Below are positions 8,764 through 17,715 of a DNA stretch of 64,000 nucleotides, piece after piece. Numbering within the stretch: the stretch's first letter is position 1; each line of letters begins with the position of its first letter. The notes beneath the pieces are model-generated. The model was not told the origin of the DNA. It was given only the letters and a program-made list of their open reading frames with translations, and did not search any database. Position numbers and translations under genes: made by a program. Source of the stretch: Paenirhodobacter populi (GTDB lineage Bacteria > Pseudomonadota > Alphaproteobacteria > Rhodobacterales > Rhodobacteraceae); the NCBI RefSeq assembly GCF_004022215.1, contig NZ_SAUZ01000002.1, forward strand, positions 248,001 through 312,000. Direction: 5' to 3'.

Positions 8764-8836
8764 TGGGGGAAGGGGGCGCCGCCCCCTCTTCGCTTTCAGC
8801 GAATTCACCCCCGGGATATTTATGGAAAAACGACGG
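8764..8836 (+). repeat. dispersed hairpin repeat, copy 2
   Basis: Nearly identical to copy 1: GGGGGC-GCC-GCCCCC hairpin, TTCGCT-TTC-AGCGAA hairpin, then CCCCGGGATATTTATGG. It is downstream of the rplI terminator, in the same direction as rplI. The remaining sequence of the 320-base gap 8624-8944 shows no gene. Confidence 0.8.
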
Positions 8837-8944
8837 GAAAGCCGGCTTTTCGGAGGAAGGCGCCCCGGATTGGTGGCCGCGAAGCGGTGGATCGGGAGCC
8901 TGCCTCCATCCGTGAAATCTGTGCCGCATGGTCTGTCGCCGCGC

Positions 8945-9436
8945 TCAGGATGGGGGGCGCGGCGGAGCCTCGGCCGGCGGGGCGGGCAGCACCGCCGCAA
9001 GGTTCAGCAGCCGGATCATCCGCCCGCCGATCACCGCCAATGCGCCGATGAATGTCTGATCGGCGTAATGCGCGATATCGGGCGGCGGGTGCAGGTCGCT
9101 GCGCGGCACGGTCAGGATGTCGGACACGGAATCGACCAGAAGACCGGTCAGCAGGCCGCCATGACCGACGACGATGAAGACATTGCGCGGATCGCCTGAT
9201 ACTCCCGCCATGCCAAGCCGGATCGACAGGTCGACGATCGGCAGGATCGTGCCGCGCAGGTTGAGCACCCCGCGCATGTGCGGTGCGGCATGCGGCAGCG
9301 GTGTCGGCCTGGACCAGCCGCGGATCTCGCGCACCGACATGATATCGAGGCAATATTCATCCGCGCCGAGGCGGAACGAGAGCAGTTCCATCGTCCCGCC
9401 GCTCTGCGGGGGTGCATCAATGTCCATTGCATTCAT
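8945..9436 (-). CDS. cheW: chemotaxis coupling protein CheW
   Basis: CheW (163 residues) links receptors to CheA. The single CheW domain spans about residues 17-150 and includes LLSFRLGADEYCLDIMSVREI and the HMRGVLNLRGTILPIVDL signature. The C-terminus is Pro/Ala-rich. The start overlaps the cheA stop by ATGA; a second in-frame ATG three codons later is also possible. It is the last gene of the STAS-cheY-cheA-cheW operon, with no receptor gene nearby, so the cluster must serve receptors encoded elsewhere. Confidence 0.92.
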   Translation of the reverse strand: MNAMDIDAPPQSGGTMELLSFRLGADEYCLDIMSVREIRGWSRPTPLPHAAPHMRGVLNLRGTILPIVDLSIRLGMAGVSGDPRNVFIVVGHGGLLTGLLVDSVSDILTVPRSDLHPPPDIAHYADQTFIGALAVIGGRMIRLLNLAAVLPAPPAEAPPRPPS

Positions 9437-11346
9437 CCTGCCATCGCCATGTCATGGGGAGAAAGGTGGCGGCGCGACAGCAGATCGGTCGGATCGACGA
9501 TCAGCGCCACGCGCCCGTCGCCCAGGATCGTCGCGGCGGAAATGCCGTGAATCGGGCCGCAGCCGCGGTGCAGCCCCTTGATGACCACCTGCCGCTGTTC
9601 GAGGATCGCATCGACGATCAATGCCGAGCGGCTTTCATCCTCATGCCGGGTCAGCAGGATGATGCCGCCGTCGTCATGCCGTCTGGGCGCGCGAAAGCCG
9701 AGTTCGGCACCCAGATCGAACAGCGGCAGGAAGCCGCCGCGCAGTTCCAGAACCGTATGGCCCGCACCGATCGCCCGGACGTTCTGTGACGACAGTGCCG
9801 CCGTCTCGATCACCGCGGACAGCGGGATGACCAGCGTTTCCTCGCCCACCCGGACGATCATGCCGTCCAGCACCGCGAGCGTCAGCGGTAGAGAGACGGT
9901 GAACACCGTTCCTTCGCCCGGCCGCGACCGGATGCCGATGCGCCCGCCAAGCCCGTGGATCGCGGTGCGGACCGCGTCGAGCCCGACGCCGCGCCCCGAC
10001 AGCGCGGAAATCTCGGTCACGGTGGAAAAACCGGGCGAGAACAGAAGGGCGTCGATCTCGCTGTCCGGTGGAGGGGATCCGGCGGGGACCAGCCCGCGGC
10101 GGACCGCGATGGTCAGGACCTTGTCCCGGTCGATCCCCGCGCCGTCGTCGCGCAACTCGATCATCAGGCGCCCGGATTGGTGCTGTGCCGTCAGGGTGAT
10201 CGTGCCGCAGGCCGGCTTGCCGAGGCCGGAGCGGACCTCCGGCGGCTCGATCCCGTGGTCGACTGCATTGCGGATCAGGTGTGTCAGGGGCTCGGCCAGC
10301 CGCTCGATCACCGTTCTGTCGATCTCGGTCGCCTCGCCAAGCGCCACCAGCCGCACCTGTTTGCCTGTGCTGGCGGCGGTTTCGCGCACCACGCGCGACA
10401 TGCGCTGGAACAGCGGTTTCACCGGCTGCGCGCGGATCATCATCACGCTTTCCTGGATTTCCCGGGTCAGCTTGGTGAAGGAGTCGAGCCCGGTCATGAC
10501 CGGCGAATTCGGCTGCGCGCCGCTGTCGGTCACGCTTTGCACGAGCATGGCCTGATTGATGACGAGTTCGCCGACGAGGTTCATCAGCCGCTCGATCCGG
10601 TCCAGATCGACCCGGACCGTCGGCACGGGGCCGGTTTCGCCCGGGGCAGGGCCGGCCCGCGCCCGGCTGATCGTCAGCGTGCAGAGATCCTCGACGAAGC
10701 AGAAAATCTCGCGGATGTCGGCCTCGGCCGTTTCCGCCGGAAGGGTGAGCGTCCAGCGCAGCGCGGGACGCGCCGGATCGAAGGCGATGAGCCCCCCGCC
10801 CACGTCCGCCGCACAGATGACATCCCGCGCGCCCAGTTCGCGCAGCGCTCGGAGCAGGTAAAGCGGCTCATGGCCGTTGTCGTAAAGGGCGCCATGCGGG
10901 GTGAAGTCCAGCTCCCATGACGCGGCCTGCGGCTTGGGCGCGGCATCCTCCCGCATGAAGGGGGCGAGCTGCCTTTGCAGTTCCACAAGGATGGACTCCC
11001 GTTCCTCCGGCGGCGGATCGCCACGTTGCGCCGCCTGCACATGATCTTCCAGCGCGTCGCTCGCCCGGTCCAGCAGCCGCAGCAGCGCCTCGGTCAGCGG
11101 CGCGCGACCGGTGCGCAGAAGGTCCAGCGCGGCTTCGTAGCGATGCGCGAAACCGACGAGCCGGTCCAGCCCGAAGGCCCCCGCGCCCCCCTTGATCGAA
11201 TGCACCGCCCGGAAGATCGTGTCGATCCGCGTCCGGTCCGTGGTATCCGCCGCCAGCGCCGCAAGACCATCGCGCAGGGTTTCCAGAAGCTCCTCGCATT
11301 CCAGAAAAAACCCGGCGCGGATCTCGGCAAGCGGATCTTGTGGCAT
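9433..11346 (-). CDS. cheA: chemotaxis histidine kinase CheA
   Basis: CheA (637 residues) autophosphorylates and passes phosphate to CheY. Domains in order: Hpt with His49 in AVHSIKGGAG; an intermediate segment around 130-225 rather than a classical P2; the dimerisation region with LMNLVGELVINQA; the ATPase with HLIRNAVDHGIE, DDGAGID and GRGVGLDAV; and a C-terminal CheW-like domain from about 495. All core kinase motifs are intact. It starts at 11346, overlapping the cheY stop by one base, and its stop overlaps cheW. Length is usual for the family. Confidence 0.95.
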   Translation of the reverse strand: MPQDPLAEIRAGFFLECEELLETLRDGLAALAADTTDRTRIDTIFRAVHSIKGGAGAFGLDRLVGFAHRYEAALDLLRTGRAPLTEALLRLLDRASDALEDHVQAAQRGDPPPEERESILVELQRQLAPFMREDAAPKPQAASWELDFTPHGALYDNGHEPLYLLRALRELGARDVICAADVGGGLIAFDPARPALRWTLTLPAETAEADIREIFCFVEDLCTLTISRARAGPAPGETGPVPTVRVDLDRIERLMNLVGELVINQAMLVQSVTDSGAQPNSPVMTGLDSFTKLTREIQESVMMIRAQPVKPLFQRMSRVVRETAASTGKQVRLVALGEATEIDRTVIERLAEPLTHLIRNAVDHGIEPPEVRSGLGKPACGTITLTAQHQSGRLMIELRDDGAGIDRDKVLTIAVRRGLVPAGSPPPDSEIDALLFSPGFSTVTEISALSGRGVGLDAVRTAIHGLGGRIGIRSRPGEGTVFTVSLPLTLAVLDGMIVRVGEETLVIPLSAVIETAALSSQNVRAIGAGHTVLELRGGFLPLFDLGAELGFRAPRRHDDGGIILLTRHEDESRSALIVDAILEQRQVVIKGLHRGCGPIHGISAATILGDGRVALIVDPTDLLSRRHLSPHDMAMAG

Positions 11347-11720
11347 CAGCCCCCGCTTCCCGCCACCAGACGCAGCGTCCGGATCATCTTCTGCGCGTCG
11401 AAGGGCTTGACGATCCAGCCCGTCGCCCCGGCGGCACGGGCGCGGGCGCGCAGTTCCGGCCCGGGTTCGGTGGTCAGCACCAGAATCGGCAGCGTGCGGA
11501 ACCGTTCCTGCCGGCGCACCGCCTCGATGAAGCCGAAACCGTCCAGATCCGGCATGTTGATGTCCGAGATGACCACATCCGGCGTGATCCGCCGCAGCAG
11601 ATCAAGCCCGGCCGCCCCGTCCTCCGCGAGATGCAGTACGATATCCTCGTGCGCGAGGGCGAGGCTGAACATGTTCCGCATCGTCGGGCTGTCATCGATG
11701 GCAAGGACGGTCAGGGTCAT
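11346..11720 (-). CDS. cheY: CheY-like single-domain response regulator
   Basis: A 124-residue lone receiver. The acidic pocket is IDDS (residues 8-11), the phospho-acceptor is Asp53 in VVISDINMPDLDG, and the conserved Lys is in VKPFDAQKM. There is no output domain, as in CheY, which binds the flagellar switch or acts as a phosphate sink. Start overlaps the STAS gene stop (ATGA), and its stop overlaps the cheA start. Its cognate kinase is almost surely the adjacent CheA. Confidence 0.92.
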   Translation of the reverse strand: MTLTVLAIDDSPTMRNMFSLALAHEDIVLHLAEDGAAGLDLLRRITPDVVISDINMPDLDGFGFIEAVRRQERFRTLPILVLTTEPGPELRARARAAGATGWIVKPFDAQKMIRTLRLVAGSGG

Positions 11721-12025
11721 GCGGCCTCCGGGTCGAACCGGGCCGGATCGATGCCGAAATCCGCCAGCGCATCGTTCAGGGCCTGAGATCGCGGCAGGAC
11801 GGCAAAGGCCTGCCCGGTCCTGCGCCAGTCCCGTTCCGCCCGCAACAGAAGTTCCAGCCCGAGCCCGCCCAGATGGCGCACCTCTCCGCCGTCGAGCCGC
11901 AATGGCGCCCCCGCCTGGGCGCGCAGCCCCTCGGCCACCCCGGCGACGGTGGCCGCGTCGAGCCGCGCGGGCAGGACAAGGCTGTTCCCTGCGGTTTCAT
12001 CGGTCCGGGTCTGCCCCATCTCCAT
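11717..12025 (-). CDS. STAS-domain protein heading the chemotaxis operon
   Basis: The 102-residue protein has the STAS/anti-sigma-factor antagonist pattern: a beta strand NSLVLPARLDAATV, the GGEVRHLGGLGLELLLRAERD loop-helix, and a C-terminal helix. The usual phosphorylatable Ser in the D-S-G/S loop is not evident (HLGGLG instead), which suggests a binding rather than a classical phospho-switch role. ATG 12025 is chosen because GGGGGA sits seven bases upstream. STAS proteins heading minimal che clusters are known in alphaproteobacteria, but their function is not settled. Confidence 0.75.
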   Translation of the reverse strand: MEMGQTRTDETAGNSLVLPARLDAATVAGVAEGLRAQAGAPLRLDGGEVRHLGGLGLELLLRAERDWRRTGQAFAVLPRSQALNDALADFGIDPARFDPEAA

Positions 12026-12253
12026 GCGCCATTCCCCCGTTTTCAGCCGGGGCAGGCTAGCAAGGGGAACGTTAAGATAGCTTTTAGATGACCCCTCGAA
12101 ATCATCCGGGCGGGGCCTCCGATGCGGCGAAAAAGGACATTCCTCTCCGCGCGCCCGGGCAAAAGCCGGCATACAGGGTGCATCCGTCCCGGGAAAACGC
12201 CCCCGAGTCGCGGCGCGATCCGGGTCGCAGGCTCGGTGGACCTTCTCCCTTTC

Positions 12254-12317
12254 GTGTTTCCATAAATATCCCGGGGTGAGCCCGGAACGGGCGAGGGGCA
12301 GCGCCCCTTTCTCCCCT
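12254..12317 (-). repeat. dispersed hairpin repeat, copy 3
   Basis: Downstream of glk and read in the same direction as glk. The inner hairpin is GCCCG-TTC-CGGGC instead of TTCGCT/AGCGAA, so both arms changed together. The rest of the 12026-12365 gap holds the start region of the STAS gene and no other clear feature. Confidence 0.75.
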
Positions 12318-12365
12318 CCACACGCGCAGCCATCGTCGGAATTCACTCCCGGCGCGGACCGGATA

Positions 12366-13334
12366 TCAGCCCTCGCGCAGGCGGTTGCGCAAATGGATCG
12401 CGCAGCCCGTCAGGGCGGCGTAGTCATCCTCGATCACCGATACCGGGAAGGCCGCGAGGAAATCCGAGAACCGCCCCTTGGCGCGGAACGCCTCGTCGAA
12501 GCCGCAGGCGCGGAGCCAGGGCGCGAAGGCCCGCGCGACGCCGCCGATCAGGTGGATGCCGCCGAAGGGCAGGTGGATCAGCGCCAGATCCCCCACGACC
12601 GCGCCCATCAGCCGCACGAAAAGCTGCGCGGTCCGCACCGCGATCGGATCGCCCGCCTTGAACGCCGCCATGATCGCCGCGGTGTCGAGCGGCGGCTGCG
12701 CCGCCTCGCCGGCCTCGGCGCGCAGAAAGGCATGGACCTGCGCCACGCCGCGGCCCGACAGGATTTCCTCGACGCAGGCAAAGCCGTGCTGGTGCTCGAT
12801 GAACCGGCGCAGGCGGATTTCCTCGTCGGTGAGGGTGGGCAGGGTGATCTGACCGCATTCCGACGGCGCGACGACCCGGCCGCCGGGGCCGTCATGCACG
12901 GGCGCAGCGTTGAAGCCGGTGCCGATGCCGATGACAAGCTGGCTCGCCCCCGGGCGGGCGGGGGCGCCGGGCAGGATCTCGCGCAGCGTATCCGGGGCGA
13001 GATGGCCGAGCGCATAGCCCTGCGCCTGAAGATCGTTCAGCACCGCGACGCGGTCGGCACGGAGTGCGCCCGCCAGAGCGGCTTCCTCGAAGACCCAGTT
13101 CAGATTGGTCATCGTGGCCACCCCGTCACGCACGGGCCCGGCCGCGGCGACGCAGGCCCCGGCCAGATGCGCGACGCCGGATTGCGCCATGTAGCCGGTC
13201 AGGATCGGCTCCAGCGCCGGATAGTCGGCGTTCGGATAGCGGCGGATGGTGTCGGGCTGCACCGCGCCGTCCCGGGCAAGGGCGACGCGGGTATTGGTGC
13301 CGCCGATATCGGCAAGAAGGGTATAAAGGCTCAT
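12366..13334 (-). CDS. glk: glucokinase (bacterial Glk type)
   Basis: Glk (322 residues) phosphorylates glucose with ATP in the cytoplasm. Motifs: LLADIGGTNTRVALA (phosphate loop) at the N-terminus, NLNWVF and LNDLQAQGYAL with the catalytic Asp, IGTGFN, and the glucose-binding APSECGQ. ATG 13334 places the family start MSLYTLLADIGG correctly; a longer frame adds 19 unrelated residues. It stands alone between the STAS gene and the CorC-like gene, all on the minus strand. Many Rhodobacteraceae use Glk to feed the Entner-Doudoroff pathway. Confidence 0.92.
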   Translation of the reverse strand: MSLYTLLADIGGTNTRVALARDGAVQPDTIRRYPNADYPALEPILTGYMAQSGVAHLAGACVAAAGPVRDGVATMTNLNWVFEEAALAGALRADRVAVLNDLQAQGYALGHLAPDTLREILPGAPARPGASQLVIGIGTGFNAAPVHDGPGGRVVAPSECGQITLPTLTDEEIRLRRFIEHQHGFACVEEILSGRGVAQVHAFLRAEAGEAAQPPLDTAAIMAAFKAGDPIAVRTAQLFVRLMGAVVGDLALIHLPFGGIHLIGGVARAFAPWLRACGFDEAFRAKGRFSDFLAAFPVSVIEDDYAALTGCAIHLRNRLREG

Positions 13335-13439
13335 ATGCGGTCCCGCTGCCTGGTTCCTGCCTTGATAGAATGCCAGCAGGCCCTGCCGCAACCCTTCCTT
13401 GCCCGCGCCCGCCGCCGACGCGGGGTCAGGGCAGACGGA

Positions 13440-14774
13440 TCACGGCTCGGGGACGGTCACGTCGGGCAGCAGCGGCACGACCTTCAGCATGGCGATGCGG
13501 TTGCCCTTGCGGGTGACGACCTCGAACCGGAAGCCGTGGAAGGCGAAGACCTGACCCTCGGCGGGGATGGTCTGGGCTTCCTGAATGACCAGCCCGGCGA
13601 TGGTATGCGCCTCGTCATCCGGCAAGGACCAGTCCATTTCCCGGTTCAGGTCGCGGATCGTGGTGGTGCCGTCGACCAGCCAGGCGCCATCCCCGGCGGC
13701 GCGGATCTGGCGTTCGGCCTTGGGGTCCATCTCGTCGGTGATGTCGCCGACGATCTCCTCGATGATGTCTTCCAGCGTCACCAGCCCGCGCAGGTCGCCA
13801 TATTCATCCACGACCAGCGCGAAATGCATCCGCCGTTTCAGGAATTCCCGCATCTGTTCGTCGAGCGGCGTGGTGTCCGGGATGAAATAGGGCTTCATCG
13901 CCACTTTCATCACGTCGAGATCCGAGGCCTCGTCCAGCTTGCCGTCGCCGGTACGCAGGAACCTGTCCACCGCGCGCAGCAGATCCTTGGCATGGATCAC
14001 GCCGACGACGTTTTCCCGCTCCCCCTTGTAAATCGGCAGGCGGGTGTGGGGCGAGTTCAGCACCGCCGCCAGCAGGTCGTCGGGCGGCAGCTCGGCGTCC
14101 AGCATCTCGATCTGGCTGCGGTGGAGCATGATCTCCGACACGGTGCGGTTGTCGAGGTCGAGCGCCCCCAGCAGCCGGTCGCGTTCCTCCTTGTCCAAGG
14201 TCCCTTCGGAGGAACCGATGGCGATCGCCCCGGCGATCTCGTCGCGGAAGGAAAAGACCGACTGGCCCGCCTCCAGCCGCACGCCGAACAGCCGCAGGAT
14301 GCCGCGCACGATCAGCCGCACCACGCCGATGACCGGGGTCAGCACCATGACGACCCAGCGGATCGGCTTCGCCACGCGGCTCGCCACGCTTTCGGGCAGC
14401 GAGATGGCGTAGGTCTTGGGCAGCACCTCGGCGAAGATCAGCACCAGCACCGTCATCACCAGCGTCGCCAGCGCCACCCCGCCCGAGCCGAAGGCCCGGG
14501 TGAACAGCGCCGTGGCGAGCGAGGCGGCAAGGATATTCGCCACGTTGTTGCCCAGCAGGATCGCGCCAATCAGCCTTTCGCTGTCCTCGACCGCATCCAG
14601 CGCCGCCGCCGCGCCGCGATCGCCCCGGTCGGCGCGCGAACGCTGCCTGGCCCGGCTCGATGCCGTCAGCGCCGTTTCCGAGGCCGAGAAGAAGGCCGAG
14701 ATCAGCAACAGGCACAGGATCGCCCCCGCCGTCAGCCAGAAGACGAAATCGAGCGAGGATTCCGGTGTTTCCAT
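13440..14774 (-). CDS. HlyC/CorC-family membrane protein with CBS pair (CNNM/DUF21 type)
   Basis: This 444-residue protein has an N-terminal membrane domain (DUF21; helices around 10-30, 65-90, 95-120, 130-150) with the motif FFSASETALTA, followed by two CBS domains around 215-345 (EIMLHRSQIEMLD, VVDEYGDLRGLVTLEDIIEEIVGD) and a C-terminal CorC/HlyC transporter-associated domain. Relatives act in Mg2+/Co2+ efflux or membrane stress resistance; old names such as hemolysin are misleading. The ATG at 14774 gives the usual start. It lies 37 bases after the xerD stop and may be co-transcribed. Confidence 0.9.
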   Translation of the reverse strand: METPESSLDFVFWLTAGAILCLLLISAFFSASETALTASSRARQRSRADRGDRGAAAALDAVEDSERLIGAILLGNNVANILAASLATALFTRAFGSGGVALATLVMTVLVLIFAEVLPKTYAISLPESVASRVAKPIRWVVMVLTPVIGVVRLIVRGILRLFGVRLEAGQSVFSFRDEIAGAIAIGSSEGTLDKEERDRLLGALDLDNRTVSEIMLHRSQIEMLDAELPPDDLLAAVLNSPHTRLPIYKGERENVVGVIHAKDLLRAVDRFLRTGDGKLDEASDLDVMKVAMKPYFIPDTTPLDEQMREFLKRRMHFALVVDEYGDLRGLVTLEDIIEEIVGDITDEMDPKAERQIRAAGDGAWLVDGTTTIRDLNREMDWSLPDDEAHTIAGLVIQEAQTIPAEGQVFAFHGFRFEVVTRKGNRIAMLKVVPLLPDVTVPEP

Positions 14775-14811
14775 GATCTTTCCCCTTGGGTCTTCGGCGC
14801 TGCCTGCCGGA

Positions 14812-15765
14812 TCATTCGCCCCGTGGGGCGGCTTTCGCAAGGGGGTGATGGTCCAGAACCAGCGACTTCAGCCGTTCGTCGAGGACATGGGTGTAGATCT
14901 CGGTCGTCGACAGGTCGGCATGGCCGAGCAGCATCTGGATCGCGCGCAGATCGGCGCCGCCCTGCAAGAGATGGGTGGCGAAGGCATGGCGCAGCACATG
15001 CGGCGTCACCCGCGCGGGGGCGATGCCGGCGGCGACGGCGATGTCCTTGAGCAGCAGAAAGAAGCCCTGCCGGGTCAGATGCCCCTCGCGGCCCGAACCG
15101 GGGAACAGGAACCGCGAGGGCCCGGCGCGGCGCGCCAGACGGGCCTCTTCCTCCTGCGCGTCGCGGGTGGAAAGCCATGCGGCCAGCGCCTCGCGCGCGG
15201 GGGCGGTCAGCGGCACCATCCGTTCCTTGTTGCCCTTGCCGCGGATGAGCAGCATCGCCGGATTGCCGCGCGCCGCCGCGACGGGGAGGGAGACCAGCTC
15301 GCTGACCCGCATCCCCGTGGCGTAGAGCAGCTCCATCAGGCAGCGGTTGCGGATATGTTCGGTGGGGTTGCGGCCGTGGTCGCGGGCGGCCTCCAAAAGC
15401 GCCTCGACCTCCTCGATGGCAAGCGTCTTGGGCAGGCGCTGCGCCTTGCCGGGGCCGGAGATGCGCAGTGCGGGATTGTCCGCCCGCCAGCCCTCCTCAT
15501 AGGCAAAACGGTAAAGCTGCCGCACCGAGGACAGCCGCCGCGCCCGCGTGGCCTTGGCAAGCCCCTCGGCCTCGCAGCGGATCAGCCATGCCTCGATATC
15601 CGCGCGGGCGAGCGTTTCCAGCCGCAGGCCCTTTGCGCTGGTGAACCCAAGGAAGGCGTTCAGGTCCCGGCCATAGCTGAGGATCGTGTTGCGCGCGGCC
15701 CCCGCCTCGGCGGCCTGCGCCTCAAGGAAGGTGGCGATCCAGCGCGGATCCGGCGGGGCTGTCAT
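14812..15765 (-). CDS. xerD: site-specific tyrosine recombinase XerD
   Basis: XerD (317 residues) resolves chromosome dimers at dif with XerC and FtsK. The SAM-like core-binding domain covers residues 8-90. The catalytic set is complete: Arg153 (GMRVSEL), Lys178 region (GKGNKERMVPL), His256 and Arg259 (HVLRHAFATHLL), His282 (LGHADLSTTEIY) and Tyr291. The start overlaps the upstream gene by ATGA. The position next to aroK-aroB is common in Rhodobacteraceae. XerC cannot be excluded, but the sequence and context favour XerD. Confidence 0.9.
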   Translation of the reverse strand: MTAPPDPRWIATFLEAQAAEAGAARNTILSYGRDLNAFLGFTSAKGLRLETLARADIEAWLIRCEAEGLAKATRARRLSSVRQLYRFAYEEGWRADNPALRISGPGKAQRLPKTLAIEEVEALLEAARDHGRNPTEHIRNRCLMELLYATGMRVSELVSLPVAAARGNPAMLLIRGKGNKERMVPLTAPAREALAAWLSTRDAQEEEARLARRAGPSRFLFPGSGREGHLTRQGFFLLLKDIAVAAGIAPARVTPHVLRHAFATHLLQGGADLRAIQMLLGHADLSTTEIYTHVLDERLKSLVLDHHPLAKAAPRGE

Positions 15766-17366
15766 CCGTTGCGTTCCAGCACGATCATTTCCAGCGCCGT
15801 GCGCCGCGCCACGGTTTCCAGCCCTTGGTAGCGCAGGAGCTTCAGCCCCGCCTCGACCCGCCGGTAATCGCCTCTGGCGCCTTCGGTGATGTCGTCGATG
15901 GCGTTCAGCATCGCCTCGCCCCGCCGGTCCATCAGCAGCGGCTGATAGGTCGCGGGCGCGGCGGTGACCGGGGCGTCGAACACCCGTTTCAGCATCAGCC
16001 CGAGCTGATCCTGCGCCGATGCGGCGCTTGTATCGCCCCGCGCGATGGCGACCAGCAGCGCCTCGTCCTGATCGTGGACGGTGTGTCGTGCCGCCGCCTC
16101 GGCGAAATCCGGGGTCAGCAGGCCGAGCCGCAGCCCGAGATCATCCGCCGTGCCGGTCAGCTGCAGATCGGCAAGCCGCGGCGCGAACATCGCGGCCAGC
16201 GCCGGTTCCAGCTCCTGTCCCTGCATCGCCTCCCACGCGCCGGGCAGGATCTGCGACACCCGCGTCGCATCGCCCGCCGTGAGGGCGCGGTCGAGCGAGG
16301 ACACCACCGTCACCCGGTCCCACACCCCGCCCGAGGCCGAGGCGCGCTCCTGCGTGTAAAGCCCCAGAAGCTGGTTCGGGTCCAGAACGCCCGCGCGGGT
16401 CAGACGCTCGGCCGCCTCGATCTGCGCCTTCCAGCCGGCATTCGATTGCAGGTCCGCCTGCGCGAAGGCCAGCGGCAGCGGCCCGGTCGACAAAGGCTCG
16501 CCGATCGCCTCGAGCAGCCGGAAGACGAGCGGCGTGGGCCGGGTCGGAGGCGGCAGGGGATCCGACACCTCGGCCAGTTCGGCGTCGAGGAAGCGCAGCA
16601 GCAGCTCCGACATCTCCGGATCGATCTGGCCAAGCGCGCGCCCGGTATCAAGGCTCAGCGCCGCCGCCTGCCAGTCGCCATGCCGCGCGAGGCAGAAGAT
16701 CCGCGCCGGGAAGGAAGGCGCGACACTGGGCGTATCGACCATGATCTCGCAGGCCTTGTCCTCTTGCCCGAGGAGCAAGGCGACATCGAACCGGCGGCGG
16801 AAGATCTCGGGGTCCGAGGATTCCGTCTGTTCCAGCAGTGCCATCGCCTGATCCAGCGCGCCCATGTCGAGCAGCCGGTCGATCCGCGCAAGGAACAGCA
16901 TGTTGCGGCTGTCGGGCGCTGCGGCCTCGGGCGGGGCGAATTCGGCCAGCAGCAGTTCCATCAGGAAGGCCTGCATCGAGGGCAGCGTGTCGATCCGTTC
17001 CTTGCGCAGGAGCCTTGCCAGACGGTCCTCGGGCGTGCGGCCCCACAGATCGCGCGGCAGGCCGATCGCCTCGGGCGGCACGAGGCCGAGCCCGTTCGCC
17101 GAGGATTGCCCGATCGGCCCGACCGAGACGATCTCATCCGTCAGCCCGCGGCTTACCGGCGGTTCGCCGGGCACCGGCGGCACATTGGCCCGCGATCCGC
17201 GCGTCGCGGGCGGCGCCACCGCCACCGGCGTCGCGATCGACCCCGACAGCCAGTCGATCGCCGACATCGGCGCCGTTTCGGCCAGCGCGGCGAAGGGACA
17301 GGCGAGCCAGGGCAGGATCAGCGCCCCGAAACGTGCCTTTTGCCCTGCGCGATGTTCAATTGTCAC
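15762..17366 (-). CDS. secreted helical-repeat protein of unknown function
   Basis: I do not recognise a named family. The 534-residue product starts with GTG at 17366, then a basic stretch and a hydrophobic segment FGALILPWLACPFAALA that looks like a signal peptide. The mature part is Ala/Leu-rich and made of helix pairs reminiscent of TPR/Sel1 arrays (for example ARIDRLLDMGALDQAMALLEQ), with Pro-rich linkers near residues 50-75. It overlaps the preceding 48-codon gene by 11 bases and xerD by ATGA, so the three form one transcript. Likely a periplasmic scaffold protein; function unknown. Confidence 0.75.
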   Translation of the reverse strand: MTIEHRAGQKARFGALILPWLACPFAALAETAPMSAIDWLSGSIATPVAVAPPATRGSRANVPPVPGEPPVSRGLTDEIVSVGPIGQSSANGLGLVPPEAIGLPRDLWGRTPEDRLARLLRKERIDTLPSMQAFLMELLLAEFAPPEAAAPDSRNMLFLARIDRLLDMGALDQAMALLEQTESSDPEIFRRRFDVALLLGQEDKACEIMVDTPSVAPSFPARIFCLARHGDWQAAALSLDTGRALGQIDPEMSELLLRFLDAELAEVSDPLPPPTRPTPLVFRLLEAIGEPLSTGPLPLAFAQADLQSNAGWKAQIEAAERLTRAGVLDPNQLLGLYTQERASASGGVWDRVTVVSSLDRALTAGDATRVSQILPGAWEAMQGQELEPALAAMFAPRLADLQLTGTADDLGLRLGLLTPDFAEAAARHTVHDQDEALLVAIARGDTSAASAQDQLGLMLKRVFDAPVTAAPATYQPLLMDRRGEAMLNAIDDITEGARGDYRRVEAGLKLLRYQGLETVARRTALEMIVLERNG

Positions 17367-17502
17367 TCGGCGCCTCCGGAAGGGTCACGTTCTGCCGTTG
17401 CTCGCCCTTGGTCGGCGTCATGTCCCCGACATAGGCATAGCCGATCACCGCCAGAATCCCGATCACCAGCAGCACCGCGATCACCTGTAGAATGCGCCCC
17501 AT
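17356..17502 (-). CDS. small single-pass membrane protein (48 residues)
   Basis: A very short gene starting MGRILQVIAVLLVIGILAVIGYAYVGDM: one membrane helix at residues 5-26 and a polar tail ending in PSDN. ATG 17502 has a GAGAGAG ribosome site. It overlaps the next gene by 11 bases, which supports real translation. Divergent from aroK. Proteins of this kind are seen in the same position in related genomes from memory, but no function is known. Confidence 0.7.
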   Translation of the reverse strand: MGRILQVIAVLLVIGILAVIGYAYVGDMTPTKGEQRQNVTLPEAPSDN

Positions 17503-17715
17503 AAAACTCTCTCGTTTCTCGTGTTTTTGTCCGGCGGTTCTTGTGTTTCCGCCCGGGGAAGACCCCGGCAACGGTTCTGACCGATTTCGCGCCTGTTTTC
17601 GCGTCGATTATATATGGCATTTTCGGGAAGATCACGCCATTCAGGGGGGCGAAATTCATGTTTGCGCGAGCGCCCGCCCATCCCGGGGCGCCGATGCCAG
17701 GAGGATGCGGCGGCC

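Noticed and set aside
12276-15050. Very long open frame (924 codons) on the plus strand
   Set aside because: It runs antisense to glk, the CorC-like gene and part of xerD. The product is a repetitive Arg/Asp/Gly/Gln-rich string, the usual mirror of high-GC third positions.
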